Shown here in pieces: positions 10,011 through 22,619 of a stretch of DNA of 64,000 nucleotides. The stretch lies in contig JAACJK010000058.1 of assembly GCA_013368325.1 (NCBI GenBank), forward strand, positions 1,104,178 through 1,168,177. The letters are read 5' to 3'. The notes below the pieces were generated by a model. It was given only the letters and a program-made list of their open reading frames with translations. It was not told where the DNA came from and ran no database searches. This DNA comes from Ephemerocybe angulata (lineage: Eukaryota > Basidiomycota > Agaricomycetes > Agaricales > Psathyrellaceae). Position numbers and translations under genes: made by a program. Each line of letters opens with the position of its first letter. The stretch's first letter is position 1.

Positions 10011-10350
10011 GGCAGTTTGCGTGGAGCCACAGGGAGCCACCCGTGGCAAAATGGCAGTGCGCGAGCGCGGCCGGTGGCTTTCCTGTGGCAGCTCCACAGT
10101 GGGCCCCATGGCTTCTGGTGGCTTCAAAAAGTAGGTATACCTTATCCTTGTTATTATACGTACCTAGAGCACGCGAGATACTTCATTTTGAGAGGATGGA
10201 CTCATTGAGGGTATCATATCATACACCCTTTTTTTCTCGCAGGAAATCTCTCTATAAGGAAGCCACAGGGGAGCCACAGAAAGCCACGGAGAATTCTCGC
10301 GCACTGCATATTTGCCACGGGTGGCTCCCTGTGGCTTCACGCAAACTGCC
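10011..10350. mobile_element. 340-bp foldback MITE with TA target duplication
   Basis: The first and last ~55 bp are inverted copies with only a few mismatches; they start GGCAGTTTGCGTG and continue with the AGCCACAGGGAGCC motif. Beyond that the arms stay partly complementary, so almost the whole unit can fold back. It is flanked by TA on both sides, as expected for Tc1/mariner-like target sites. No coding capacity. Confidence 0.8.
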
Positions 10351-10352
10351 TA

Positions 10353-12068
10353 TTGTACGAATCCTCGCTTATTTTATAATGTGTGAGGACAAGATGCTGA
10401 TGTCGAGGCAATGTCGATACCTCTGACTCACAACTGACTAAAGGACGCCGTAGGTTTATCTATAGTGGCTTGATGGGCGCTTAAATCTCCAAACTGGCGC
10501 CCGCCGCGCATGTGATGCCACCAACGATTATCTATCGTTGATGTCAACCACGCTTAGGCACCGCGTGCGGGCCAACTTTTTCTTTCCTTTCTACCACTTT
10601 GACCCCACCAGCATCACCACTATGAATCGGTGAATATTCTTCGATGAATCTGTGCTCTCTCTAAGGTTACTGATCAATGTGGGATGTCTCAGAGGACCCA
10701 TCATTCTTGCATGTCGGCATGCGCTCAGTATTCAAATCATCTCACAGACTGACAATAGCTGACAACGCTGAAGGCTACTGACGAAGCCGAGGTGCGCCTT
10801 TACACATCCCTCTTTGGGACGCCCGCAATCGCCCTCACACATGATCATTTAAACCCTAGTATCTCCTCGACCAGATCGTATGTCCATGCAGCCCGCTTCC
10901 AAGTCCAGCCTCATGTGGGCGATCCTAGCCGCCTCCATCTGAATATGACTCTGAGGTGATCACGAAACTGTGACGACGACTCCAAGATCTTCTACCCGAG
11001 CTATCAGACTCAGAGCATCTGTTTACCAGAAGACCTACGTTTATGTATGCTAGAACTTGTTCCATTATGAAGTGTTCCACCTCTGATGATAAGTAAATGA
11101 CCCTCTTCACCAGTGATATCTCTGGTGCCCCTCTCTCCTCAGTGTGAGTTTCTGAAGCATTGAGGGCTAGGGATATATCTTGTCAGCATCTGACCTAAAA
11201 AATGGCTGGTGTCGGATGTGCTACCACCGCTGCAAATCCGAGGGTAAGGATCTTGGTAGCAATTAGAACTCTAAGCTACATCTAGAATGGCCTGTAGGCA
11301 CTTGTTGATCTCTTTGTCGCGGTTGCGGGCTTGGGCTCACCTGGCTGCCTAACCTATGATACCAATCGTGATACTTCAAGTCTGGAATCTTTTGTCCTGC
11401 GTGTCTGGACGTGCGACTCAGAGTGCTCCACCGCTGACCCTGTGCAGTCCCGTAGGGTGTGCTCCAGGAAGATCGGAAAATGTGAATATGTAGTCATGAT
11501 TGAAGGATGGGAACAATATTAAATCAGGGAAGTAAGAGGACCGGGAACAGGCTTGACTGTGCTGAGTTGACCCCTTTTCTTCCATTATATCAATTGCCCT
11601 GCTCGGGTCGTACACGAGGTTGACCGTTTGTTGACCGTTGTACACCTGATTGCAGGCCGAGATCAAGCCGAGTAGCAGATCAGAGCACCAGAGGTGCAGC
11701 TCGAGAGCCGCGCATGCGGCTGCCGGAACATCTTCGAGTCCCAGTCTGGGATGTGCACACACCTATACCCACCGAAAGGCACCTGGACCACACACGCCTG
11801 TCCACAAAGGCGCACTTCTACCGAAGGTGTCACCTTGGCGTCGCAACCACCTGGCAGACATTCAATTCAACTATCCACAACGGCCCCACAGAATCTACAC
11901 GGCATATTTATTTCACACCATGCTGTCAGGGCAGAAGAAACGTGGTTGATCAATTACACCGAAACGGTTGGCGAACACTCTCATCACCTCCTCGCTGTTG
12001 ATAAACCAGGACATCGCGTTTCTGATGACCTGGTACACTCTCCCCCCACCTTCTCCACTCCCGCAGCG
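10353..12068. other. Intergenic, only weak coding traces
   Basis: No full gene found. A stretch around 10770-10960 (plus) keeps an open frame with protein-like composition (TDEAEVRLYTSLFG and so on) but has no start or known family; it may be the remnant of an exon. Confidence 0.35.
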
Positions 12069-13491
12069 ATGAGTGCAATATACGAAAACAAGCCAGCAGG
12101 GTCTATGCTAGGTATTCCTGGTCTTTTGTGGAGCGGGGATGACGTTGCGAGCGCGGGCGCTAATGCCGCGCTGGTCTTTTACGGTGAGCGCTCATCGTGG
12201 AGTTGAGTAAGAAGCATGTTCTGACCGTCCAGGCCACCTTGAAATGTTCAGGTATATCGGCATCGATCACCTTTCACTGCTTCCAGGCGCTGCTCTACCT
12301 CTCGTTTTCGCACTTCCGCACGCGGATTGGATCAAATAGTCGGCGATCGAGGCTTTCAGACGATGAAGGAGAAGAGAATATTGAAGTTTATCAACCTCAG
12401 TATGAGAACACACTTGCGAAGCGTGTTCAGCTCGCTATTGGTTGCCTAGGATTTCTGTGTGGGTCGATGTTTGTTGCGTCCGATGCTTGGGTGCACAGTG
12501 ATAAAGGGAGGCTCGTGAGGGGTGGGCATGTTAATGATGGGATGCACCCTATGGTGAAGCTGGGGAACATATCGTTTGTCTTGGCGGCCTCGTTGAGTGG
12601 AGGATTTATGGTGAGCCTCATCTATTTTTCAGGTATGGTGGCAGAATAATGACCGCATATTTCGTACAGCTGTATAGAGCATATGTCCTCTACGCTTTGG
12701 CACGATGGAGATGGGTATTACTTGCATTGCCCGTCTTACTCTATCTGGGATCAGTTGGTGTGTGTACCCTCGTACGTATCAGGGTACAATCTCTGAATAT
12801 TCACAGTTATGGAGGTCTTGCTTCTTATCCAAACATCGACACCTCTTTCTCTGTCCTCTCCCTTTGCGACATTCGGTCAACTGGCACTAACATCATTCGC
12901 TCTCTCCGCGGTTCTCAACATCAGTCTGACACTTCTCACCGCTTCTCGTATCATCTTCTATCGCCTCACGACACGCAGAACTAGTCCCGCAAATCAATCT
13001 AGGGAGCAAGCAGTTACCAAGTCTCAGGCCACATCTATCTCGAGATCTGAACAGCTCCAGCCAAAGTCAGGATCATGTCCGCTAACGTCGTTCACGTCGA
13101 TCGTCGTCGAGAGCTCTAGTGTATACTCAGCTTTCCTCATCATCTTCCTTGTCACATATGCGAGAGGTCATAGCACGGCGAGGCTATTCTTGCCGATCCT
13201 CGCACAGATACAGGTAAGTTTCATAGTTCATATCCGTACTCGCACTCACGAATCAATCTTGTGACCTAGGTGCTATCTCCCCTTCTCATTACATACCGCC
13301 TGTCGAAAGACATGGCTTGGACCACGGAGACAAGAGTAAACGAGCCCAATTTCGCACTCTCTGGTGTCCGTTCACAAGGCCGGCGAGTTTATGAGACGTT
13401 CCAAACTGGGCCGGTTTCGCTACGAAGTTTGCCAGAATTCGAGTCGGGGAGATCAAGAGGGGGTATATACGAGGTTACTCGAAGCTTTTGA
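12069..13491 (+). CDS. Multi-pass membrane protein, basidiomycete family
   Basis: Exons 12069-12183, 12252-12610, 12670-12757, 12807-13213 and 13270-13491 join in frame to about 396 aa. The hydrophobic pattern suggests about seven transmembrane helices: one near the N-terminus, one at YGISASITFHCFQALLYL, then LGFLCGSMFVASDAWV, a loop with NLGN-like KLGNISF, a helix leading into LYRAYVLYALARWRWV, and two to three more before a polar C-tail. The LYRAYV/W pattern is typical of a large family of uncharacterised seven-helix proteins in Agaricomycetes. The gene at 38298-39573 has the same intron positions and the same 88-bp third exon, so the two are paralogues. A receptor-like role is possible but unproven. 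Confidence 0.8.
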
Positions 13492-13550
13492 TAAGTACCT
13501 ACATGTACCTAAATTGATATATTGTACAATGGGCTATCTGCGGCACCATA

Positions 13551-15814
13551 TCAAAGGGGCACTCGAACCCCGCCTTCCTCTATCTTCGCCCTCTCCTCAA
13601 TCTTCACAAACACCCCCTGCATCGTCACAGCCGCACTTTTACTATCTTTCACCACGATAAACCTGCCCATAATATATATTCTCCACACCCCACAGAACGC
13701 AGTCAACGTCGCCAGCCTCACTCGAGCCACCATGTTCGCAGCCATCCATTCGTCATCCGAGTCAGAGCCATCGCCGAAATCCATCACCGACGCCTGGAAG
13801 TCTCGGTATAATGCTAGGTACCGCGGATCGCGATAGGTTGGTATTCCGTTGTGGGTGACGTTGAGGTATGTATCGAGGTTGAGCAGTCCAGGTCGCGGTG
13901 GACAGGATAGGGTGTTTATTTCGAGGATATGTTTCTTCGTCATCTTCTCGATGTCGGTGCTCGGTCTCCAGCCATGTGGGTAGTGGTAGACGAGGACACT
14001 ATTGCCCTCTAGGCGGCCTACGATAGTTTCCATGGGAGCTCCGACCTCGAAGTTGAGGACGTAGTGCTGGAGGAGGCCGGCAAAGTACGAGCGGTCCCGA
14101 TGCGGAACCCAGGCTGATTCAATTTCTCGCGCTAAACGACACCTGTTAGAGCGAATTAAGGAAAGGGGCATTGAAGGAACCTACCGATGCGATACACCCG
14201 GTGCTTTAGGCACTCATCCTTGTGGTATAGCATCCAGTCTTCTTGTTGACACGAAGTGCTGCAATACACCACAGTGCGGCAGCCGGAGCACTGCCTCGCT
14301 TCCGGTAGTTCTTGGACGAGGCTAGGAGGGAATCTTTCGTGGTGCTATACACGGGGTTCACTATGAGACAAGGAGGGGGGCATAGGGTACGCACATTCAA
14401 GTTGTCGCACAGAATAACCGATTTGCCGTATGCTTTCTGGTGATGCCAGATGTGATCGTAAATCTTGTAGTCGCTCAGGAACGGTTTCCAGTGCTGCGAA
14501 TACCATCTACCCTCCAGAGTCTTCAATTTCGCCAGAGGTATAGCATTGATCGCATTCCCGATAGCGTCTCGAATCGGCTTATACACTGCCATCGACGCCA
14601 AGATGGGAAGCGGATGGCCAGTTGGAGAATTCTCGACCCACGGGTACCATGGATACGACGTCCCCTCGCGCTGAGACAGCAAATGGTCCAGCAAAAGTTG
14701 TAGGAGACCGCCATTCACGAGATCGGGGACGAGGTGATGGATAAGATGCGCCGAAGAGGCGGCAGGCTCGTTCGGAAAGAAGTAGATCGAGACTGCAATT
14801 GGATAAGTCGCCCTGGGTGCTCGATCGTCGTCTGCGGGGAGGTTCGGAAATTCCATAGCCAGCTTCAAAGCGCGAGGAGCAAACCTGATCCTGAGATACA
14901 CCTTGGCAAAGTTGGGGATGTCGAGGAACTCTTGGATCATACGGATGGTGAGGAGGGCAAGCCTCGGAAGTTCGACTGTATCGAGTTGTCTCCGTTTCGC
15001 GAGTGAGGTCCATTCTTGTATTCTCAACAGAGCCGAGTTGATAAAACGACGTAGGCGGGCGGCAGAGTACCCTCGAATGGTGTTTCGAAGATCGTGGAGC
15101 ACTCCCGGGGACGGTGTTACGAGCTGCATAAGTTTGGCGACAGCGCAGTGGCTCGGTTTTGGTTTCGTGGCGTAGAGATAGGAGATCGTCTGGCCCTCTA
15201 TGTTCCTCCAGGTGTAGAGGGACAATAGAACAGCTATCATCTCCGAAGACGCTTTGAATGCCGCGATAAGATCGCGCGTTCCATGGGGGAAGAAAAACCT
15301 TATCATAATCTCCGCGGCGACCATTGGGCCGACCGTTTCCGGGTTCTCCTCATCCGAGTACACCCACGACGACTCGCGGATGATGAACGAAAGCCACCTG
15401 GCAGTGGTGGACATATTTTCCTCGAAGATGGATGCGTGGATGGCTTTATCGGTTTCAGACTTCCTCGCCAGTACCTCCAGTGGTGCCCTCACCGCCTCGA
15501 CTGTGTGCCGGATACGTCGAATCTGCTGTGCCATTTCCTCAGTGACTGGAGAAGGGGTAGCGAACCGGGGCTTTCTGGGGGTGGGCTCATTCCTCAAGAG
15601 ACTGAAGACGATACGAAGGGCGAGAGTACCGTCCTCAGAATCGGACGGCCAGGAGAAGGAGCCTAATCTGACAATATGGGGTATCGAACCCTGTTCGACT
15701 TTACGGAACAACTGTGGTTGCTTCAGCCAGAATGCGTCTCCGTGAATGGTAACTCACGTTCTCCGTCGCGGTATCCTTTGCTCGAGCGCGCGTTTCTGTG
15801 CTTCTTGGTTCCAT
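13551..15814 (-). CDS. MYND-type zinc finger protein
   Basis: Four exons, 15814-15758, 15711-14395, 14344-14185 and 14131-13551, encode about 704 aa. A long helical N-terminal region without a known domain is followed near residue ~470 by a MYND finger. The 58-bp intron at 14394-14345 must be removed to reach HHERFPPSLVQELPEARQC and then CSGC, VVYCSTSCQQEDW, HKDEC, which gives the Cys/His ligand pattern. About 190 residues follow, with a D-rich segment. MYND fingers bind proline-rich protein partners, often in gene regulation or protein degradation; mushroom genomes hold many such uncharacterised copies. The tiny first exon (19 codons) is inferred from a good ATG and GTGAGT donor. Confidence 0.85.
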
Positions 15815-16127
15815 GATAGCGGTTTGTAGACAAGTTGCACAATCATCGTTCGAAATCTAAATAAAGGTTGTTTGATGGTGTTTTATTTTGGTGTTGACGA
15901 AGCCCGGGAATCGGCTTGAACTTCGGAACTGAGGTACCCCTTGATTCTTGAAGATCAGCTGTATATCATACCGAGTTGACCTATATGTCACTAAACGCTC
16001 TTGTTATACGGTAGCCTATCAGCAAAAGAAATATGCCATTTTCCAAATTCTCAATAAATTCTGATCTCGAAAAGACGAGACGATCTCTCGTATTCAACAA
16101 CCCATCATGCACGTAGAAAGCTACATC
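15815..16127. other. Intergenic, no feature seen
   Basis: Short spacer between the 5' end of the MYND gene and the 3' end of the transporter gene, both on the minus strand. It should hold the MYND promoter; no clear TATA box. Confidence 0.4.
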
Positions 16128-17296
16128 TCAGAAAAGAGGGAGTGAGAAGGCCGAGCCATTGGGATCCGATGCCAGAAGTCCCGCAACTCCAATATAATAG
16201 GCCAAGGCGGACATGATCAGGAGGAGGCAGTTTCCGACGATGCTGACACTGGATGGATCAAGCTTCAGACACACGTTGGAGGGAAGGATGGATCGAAATC
16301 TGTACGTACGCCTTCGTTTGGGTGTACATCCCACAAGCCAAGAACAGGACTGCGATCGCTCCTGCCGAAAGCAGGGCTGTAAAGAGGAGGCTCTTCCCGA
16401 TAACGCCAGGGCTGACGGGAGAAATGTAGATCACGCGTAGATAGAACCACATCAACATTACGGTAAGCGCCCAATTATGATGCATGAGTTTGGACATATA
16501 CTCACATGAGGCATGAGATCGTGATGAACCAAACGAAGAGGTAGATTCCGAGCGCCTTTGGAATTTGTTCTGGAGTCGCAGCGAAGGCCTCCATGACCCC
16601 GAAGCTTGGAATAAGCACAGCGGAGTAAGAAAGCCAGAAAGTCGTGAATGTTAAGAAGCCTATGGTGGGATTACGTGGGAAGCGGTGAGATAGGCGCGTC
16701 GACGCATAGTGTCCAAACGTATAGGGAGAATCAGAGGAGAATCCATGAAGCTGGCGATGGCCCTGATCCTGGAGGTGTTACAGGCGCCCCTAAATGCGAC
16801 ATACCCGGCATGTTGAATACAGCGAGTATGCTGGCACTTTCGGAGTATGCCCGAGGCGGATGCAGAGTGGAAAACGAGAGCGCACACTTGACCGCGAGCT
16901 CGGAGCAAACGTAAAGCCGCACAAAATGAAATGTATACGTACAAGTCGCAAAGAGGGTGTTTCCCCTAGCTATCTCCCACATTGATACGAGGGTCATGGC
17001 CATTCCTCCGGCAAATACCAGCATTCCGACGAGGACGTTTGGGGCGTCCACTCCTCCTGCGTTGAGGTTGTACAATGCTAGAAGAAGAACAGTCCCTGCG
17101 AATGCGAACATGCCACTACACGGGGTCGAAAATACTTTAACTCATTGATAAAAGCACGAAGGCAAGGATAAAGGACGTACGCTGGAGCTGGTTGACCGAG
17201 TGTCACGGACAGAGGCGGGGGCGGCGCTGGGGAGGACGGCTTGGAGCAAGGCGCCTCGGCGTCGTAGTCGATTTTCTCAATATGGGCAGTACTCAT
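16128..17296 (-). CDS. GPR1/FUN34/YaaH family acetate transporter-like protein
   Basis: Exons read as 17296-17181, 17115-16943, 16659-16506, 16411-16310 and 16248-16128, about 221 aa. After a ~38-residue polar N-terminus come about six hydrophobic segments. Family signs are FAFAGTVLLLALYNLNAGGV, PNVLVGMLVFAGGMAM, WEIARGNTLFAT and FLTFTTFWLSYSAVLIPSFG, ending with an AYYIGVAGLLAS-like last helix. Members such as yeast Ady2/Ato and Aspergillus AcpA take up acetate across the plasma membrane. The third intron is unusually long (~283 bp) for this region. The acceptor of the fourth intron is uncertain because no AG lies at the most natural place (before the LMWFYL-like stretch), so one helix may be misjoined. 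Confidence 0.8.
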
Positions 17297-18033
17297 ATTG
17301 GGCGTACGTAGAAGGTATGGTGTGCGGGACGGGTGGGGAGATGGAAGGAAAAGGGCGATCGACTTTCCAGAGTTCAAACATAGACGCCTTTATTCCTTAT
17401 CAACAGTTTGAGAAAGCTTGTAGACGCTGGGAAAGAAGGTCTGGGATAAGAACCTCGGACAGGCTTCGTCTGCTTGATTGATGTGATTGGAGCCCACTAA
17501 ATGCCAGAATCAGCTACCCAACGAGAGCGGTCAAGCACTTGCAGAGATATGGGATGATTCAGGAGAACGGGTAATTATTCAACCTCGATATTCTCACCCC
17601 CAACCACTTATCGCTGCTGCTGATGTGGAGATCACACACACATTAACGTTACCCAGTGAAATAAAAATGGGTATAGACTGATTGGAGCCCGTTCAACGCA
17701 TCGGGGCCAAACTCAGGTGGTCATTATTACGTTCCAAGGAGGCCAGGCCGACTGGGACCATTGCAAGTACTGATTACATCCCTTGTTCCAATGCCAATAT
17801 GTCTGTTAACATGGCGAGGCTGCGACCTATCACGAGTGGCATTAGATCGCCCATAACTGTTGATATTTGAAGAAGCCCAATTCAGGCACGTCTCTGCAAA
17901 GGCCACGTTCACTGTCTACATGTCTCCATCCGCTGTGACTATTTCTGTATCCTGGTGTGCTCCCAGAGTACACAACGCTGCCACCATGAATCCTCGATCA
18001 GTAGGATACCGACGGACCAAGACCAATTCAGCG
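17297..18033. other. Intergenic, no gene seen
   Basis: Holds the upstream region of the transporter gene. A short phrase, GATTGGAGCCC, occurs twice (17486 and 17680). Nothing else stands out. Confidence 0.35.
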
Positions 18034-18681
18034 CTACTCACGTTCTGGCCCGTACCTCTCTGTAAGCTCTCGATCTCGACGTCGCATTTCCAGAAGCGAT
18101 ACTTGAGATAATATAGCCATGACTCCTGACTGAGCCAAATCCAATCCCGCTTGTGTCCATGCAGCCCAGAGGCGAAATGGAAAAGTCTCTTCAGCCGTTT
18201 TGGTGGAGGCAATCGTCAAAATGGCACAAATAAATGCCTCGAGGCAAAATATACCAAACCAGCACGCGCAAAGGTGTAGAGCCTGATCGTGGTGCCTCCA
18301 AGTGAACGTGGGCAACGTCGTAATGCCAGACTGTGCCCCTTGCATAGGAGAGTGAGACCGCAGCAGGGGCATATTCTCGATATCCACTGGCGCACTCGGG
18401 GGGTCCTGTTCGTTTGCGGATCCCCCGCCGTGTTCCCGTGGGGACCCATTTTGTGACGCTTCTGGCGTATCCGGTTGCTCTGCAACATGCTGGAACGTTC
18501 GGATGAGCTTGATGGTAGAATACGTCACGAAAGGGCTTTGAAAAAGCGATGTTGACGCGAGGTATGGCAGTGATACTGCAAGCGAAAGTACAACCAGAGT
18601 CGCCGATAGTCGCAACCACAGTTTTCGCTGCCGAACGATGAATGGCGTTGAAGGATTGGTAGGGGGAACTTCACTGTCCAT
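18034..18681 (-). CDS. Uncharacterised small membrane protein
   Basis: A single open frame of about 215 aa from the ATG at 18681. A hydrophobic helix near residues 24-45 (LSATLVVLSLAVSLPYLAS) and another near 145-165 (CACWFGIFCLEAFICAILTI) flank a polar, proline-rich loop. A third weak helix lies near the C-terminus before a charged tail (EMRRRDRELTERYG). The frame ends at a TAG that is itself part of a good GTGAGTAG donor, so a further exon downstream is possible. I do not recognise the family. Confidence 0.6.
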   Translation of the reverse strand: MDSEVPPTNPSTPFIVRQRKLWLRLSATLVVLSLAVSLPYLASTSLFQSPFVTYSTIKLIRTFQHVAEQPDTPEASQNGSPREHGGGSANEQDPPSAPVDIENMPLLRSHSPMQGAQSGITTLPTFTWRHHDQALHLCACWFGIFCLEAFICAILTIASTKTAEETFPFRLWAAWTQAGLDLAQSGVMAILSQVSLLEMRRRDRELTERYGPERE

Positions 18682-19242
18682 CTGTGGTGAGTTTTCGTCG
18701 TGGATGTTTGAGACAACTCGCACGCGCCAGTGCAGTGCATCCTTCTGCCCAGTGCTGTACGAAGCTGCTGCGCACCGCGCTCAACGGGCTACACGGTTCC
18801 GTTCTTGGAGATCGGAGCGGTCAGGTGGATTTTTGATCGGAAGCCGGCGCTTTATTCCCTCGAATACGGATCATACCTCCGGCGCTTAACCAGAGTGAAG
18901 CAGATAATCGAATTGTTAAATCTGCAGGGCGTAATTAACTCTTCCATAGCGTTAAGTCTCCGAGAATGATACATTGGAGGTCCGGAGACATAAAGTATGT
19001 ACTGTATATCCAATCCATAAAATGAAGACGGTTTAAAGCCTGACCGGCTCATGCGCCATCGAATTCAAATATCAATCCGTCATATTTTAAATGTCTTCCT
19101 TTTCTCGACTCTTCAGCCTGGCAGCCATGATCATAAATTATCACTGTTCCTGAGCCCCCGAGCGCCTAAATCGTGCGTCAGACACCCTTCTCCTAATTCC
19201 CATCTTGGACAATCAGTATACAATTTCCTTTGCTGATGTAAG

Positions 19243-19274
19243 GTGATGCATTTTTGATAAAAAAAGTGCATCAC
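19243..19274. repeat. Hairpin GTGATGCA...TGCATCAC
   Basis: Nearly perfect inverted repeat with T- and A-rich inner arms and a short loop. No neighbouring gene end is known, so a terminator role is only a guess. Confidence 0.5.
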
Positions 19275-19587
19275 TTTTCGTCCAGGAATGGCTACGCTGT
19301 AGCGGAACTTCAATTGTTGTTTCCTCTCTTTCTCTCTGACCACCACCATCTCTTTCTGCCTATCGTACATGTTCATTTCCGCTTTCTGAGGTGGGTCTCA
19401 TCAAATTTATGCCTCTGACATCATGACTTCAAGCTGAAAATCAGATGATGTCAGAGACAGAAATGTATTGCCTGCCAACTACAGACCGTCGGAGCAGTGT
19501 CGGAGTTTAAAAGACCTCCCTTCAAGTTTCCCTACTCGATTTCCCGTCGCGATGACGTCGTTCTTTTTTTGTTCAGAATTTAATGAC

Positions 19588-19834
19588 GTAGTCGTTTCGC
19601 TTTTTTGAATGCACAGGCTTACGCTGGTGAGTAGAGTGCAGAATCGTTAAGGTGCCCGCAATCTTACCATGTCCGGATACCCTTGGTATTTGCCACGCGC
19701 GCCCGTAGCCGTTTCGCTTTTTTGATTGCACAGGCTTACGCTGGTGAGTAGAGTTCAGAATCGTTAAGTTGTCATTAAGGTGCCCGCAATCTGGATACCC
19801 TTGGTATCTGCCGCATGACGGGGCGCGCGCGGCA
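19588..19834. repeat. 117-bp direct tandem duplication
   Basis: The block starting GTAGTCGTTTCGC at 19588 recurs at 19705 (GTAGCCGTTTCGC). Both copies share the ACAGGCTTACGCTGGTGAG, AGAATCGTTAAG and GGATACCCTTGGTAT segments. The second copy has a short insertion (TTGTCATTAAG). Possibly duplicated promoter DNA. Confidence 0.75.
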
Positions 19835-22063
19835 GGTCCTGACGTCATCTATCAATTTCGCACGAGGGACAAACGTGGCACAACGCGTCGGATTTGCAGT
19901 TATCCTTTCCTCCTCCCATTGTGTCGTGATCTCAAGGTGCGCATCCTGTCTGATTGAGTGCTTGCTGCGAGAGGGCGCCTGTTTGGAGCGGATGGGCATA
20001 GGGATCTAACCCAGAGGTCCCAGTCCATTGGCTTCAACCAGGCTCCCTTGCGCACTTGATTCTCTGTTTGTCGCTCTTTTGGTGAATGTAAAATTGACTA
20101 ACACTCTTTCTCGCAAGGGGGTGTTCATGAGGACCATTTGATATTCAGCTGCCAGGCTCAGCAAAGAATGACTTCCTAAACTGAGGCCGTTCAAGGTGCG
20201 TTCTTCCAGAGTGTACATTCTTCTTCTTACAATGGTCCTTAATCGTGCAGAAAACAGTGCTTTAGAGGGTGCGCGGTCTACTCAACGATGGGCATCACGT
20301 CTAGAACAGGAGAATGGACTTGAAGGTGGGTTCCACAGCTATTCAACTATACCCATTCATTCTCATCCCTGTCTGTAGAACGCCGACAGCAGACTGAATT
20401 CGGTGCTTTCGATTCCTTCGACACTCCTCCGGCGCACTCGGCCATCCCTCATGCCCAGATCCGCCCTCCTATTCCACATAACCCTACCATCCCTGCGTCA
20501 GACGCATACATCTTCAGACCACCTGTACCACGTCGTTCAGCTCCTCCTCCTCCTACTGTTACACCTACTTTTGGACCACCACGACCACCAACACGTCAAC
20601 CTCTCACTCTCCCCGTATGGCTACCTGTTATTACACCACCCCGCCCCCCTGCACGACAACCAATTGCTCCTATTGTAGCACCAGTCTTTGGCCCTCCTCA
20701 ACCTCCGGTACAACGACCTCCCGCACAAGCCCAACCAACAATAGGAGCGCCAGTCTTTGGCCCTACTCGACCTTCAGTACGGCAACGTCCCACGCAAGCC
20801 GCACCGACAATAGGAGCAACGGTCTTTGGCCCACCTCGACCTCCGGTACGGCAACCTCCCACACAAGCCGTGACACCTGCTGCTGCACCTCGACTGCCGG
20901 CACTTCAACGTCAAACTGTACCTGCGCCACCACCGTTTGCTGTACCCGCCAATAACGGTGGTCGTGCCGGCAGTGCGCAGCCTCAGCTTCCCGCACCGGC
21001 AGCAATCCCACCGCTTGGAGGGAATGCAGACGACGATGAAGACGCCACGGGCAATCGTGGGGAAGGGAGGAGAATTGGTAAGTCTCTGCATCTAATACTT
21101 TATCAGCAGATGCTCATCCTCTATATCAGCCCGTATACGACGCAACAACCTCTTCTACGCTGCTAGGAGGGCATACCACGATCCTGCGACGCGCCACGAC
21201 TTAGGACGGATGGATGTCGAGTGTCCCCACTGCCATGCTCTTCATTGGATGGACGAAAAGCTTTCGAAATCCTCAACTGCATCACCGAAGTTTGGAGTTT
21301 GTTGCGGACAAGGCAAGGTCAAGCTCGACGCTATCCCTGAACCTCCCGCTCTCCTTCGGACCATGTTCACCTCTATGGACCCCCTGTATATCAAATTTCG
21401 AGAGGATGTCTGGAAATACAATCGAGCGTTTTCGTTTACGTCGCTTGGTGTTCACGAGGACCATTCAGTCAACGGCAGGGGTCGTGGCCCACCTGTCTTT
21501 CGAATCTCTGGGGAACTACACCACTACTCCGGCGCTCTGGAGGCTCTGAATGGACAACGGCCGCGGTACTCTCAGTTGTATATCTTGGAGCCCCAGGCAG
21601 CGTTAGATCATCGTAAGGCTCTGAACACTGGCCTCAATGCTGCTATCATCAATACATTGCAGGGCATTCTTATGCAGTCGCACCAGTATGTTCCTGTCTA
21701 CCAGCACGCGTACGAGATCCTTCGGCACTATGACCCTAGGAACGACATCAAGGTCCACCTCCGGCTTACTCCTGGCCTTGATAAACGTCGTTACAATCTC
21801 CCCACCGCAGACGAGGTTGCAGTCCTGCTTCCAGAGCAAGGCGCTGCCACTCGACACTATGAGCCATGTGCCCGGCAGTTCATGCCGGGCGCCTACTGGG
21901 AGCCACCGGGGATATCCTGGGTGTCCCGGGCGGTTGCTGGGTGCAGATGGGCGACTACCGGGTGTACCGGGCGAAGCCTGGGGCTGAACTGCTGGGTATT
22001 GACTGGGGGATGGGCAACCACCGGGTGTACTGGGCACAGCCTGGGGGTGATCTGCCGGGTATT

Positions 22064-22159
22064 GATTGGGTGTGGAAGGTGGATGTGTGCTGCCGGGGGG
22101 ATGACGGGTGCGACTGGGTGTGGAAGGCGGATGTGTGCTGCCGGGGGGATGACGGGTGC
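22064..22159. repeat. 48-bp tandem repeat, two copies
   Basis: The unit TTGGGTGTGGAAGGTGGATG... ending GATGACGGGTGCG occurs twice with two changes. It lies in the left subterminal part of the CACTA-like element. Confidence 0.8.
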
Positions 22160-22591
22160 GACTGGGGAATGCCTGGGTGGCCGCTTTGGGTAACCTGACG
22201 GTGTTCTCAGCAGGGTTGATCAAGGGTTAATCTACCAGGGGCAACTTGGGGACGGAAAAAGCGACTGGTCAGTGCCTCTTAGATTGAGGTACATTAGAAG
22301 TTAAAATGTGACTGGTAAGTGATAATAAAGCTAGTGCATACGACATGCATGTTTAAACGTAATGTTACGGGGAAATGTTGGGCACAGATGACCGATTGTT
22401 GACTAGGAAGTGCCTGGGTTGATATCCAGGTGTTTCTGGGGGTCAGAGTAGATATATGTTACCAAGAAAGGCTGACCCAGCGCCTAACTGGTAAGACGGC
22501 GATCGACGACGGGATTTCGAAGGCAATTTAATCGGAGCTCAAACCACGGGATATCTGATGGCCGCAACGCTTACATCCCGCCCACTGCTTC

Positions 22592-22619
22592 TCCACCACC
22601 ACCACCACCACCACCACCA
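22592..22619. repeat. CAC trinucleotide microsatellite
   Basis: About nine CAC units inside the CACTA-like element. Confidence 0.9.

Larger units (their letters stand above)
18682..20231. other. Intergenic with duplicated block and palindromes
   Basis: No gene seen. It holds two hairpins and a 117-bp direct duplication (separate entries), and TGACGTCA, the CREB/ATF palindrome, at ~19840. The 5' end of the Helitron should lie in its right part, but I cannot place the TC terminus. Confidence 0.4.

Noticed and set aside
21866..22200. Open frames at the left end of the CACTA-like element
   Set aside because: Gly/Trp/Cys-rich text caused by tandem repeats; no protein character.
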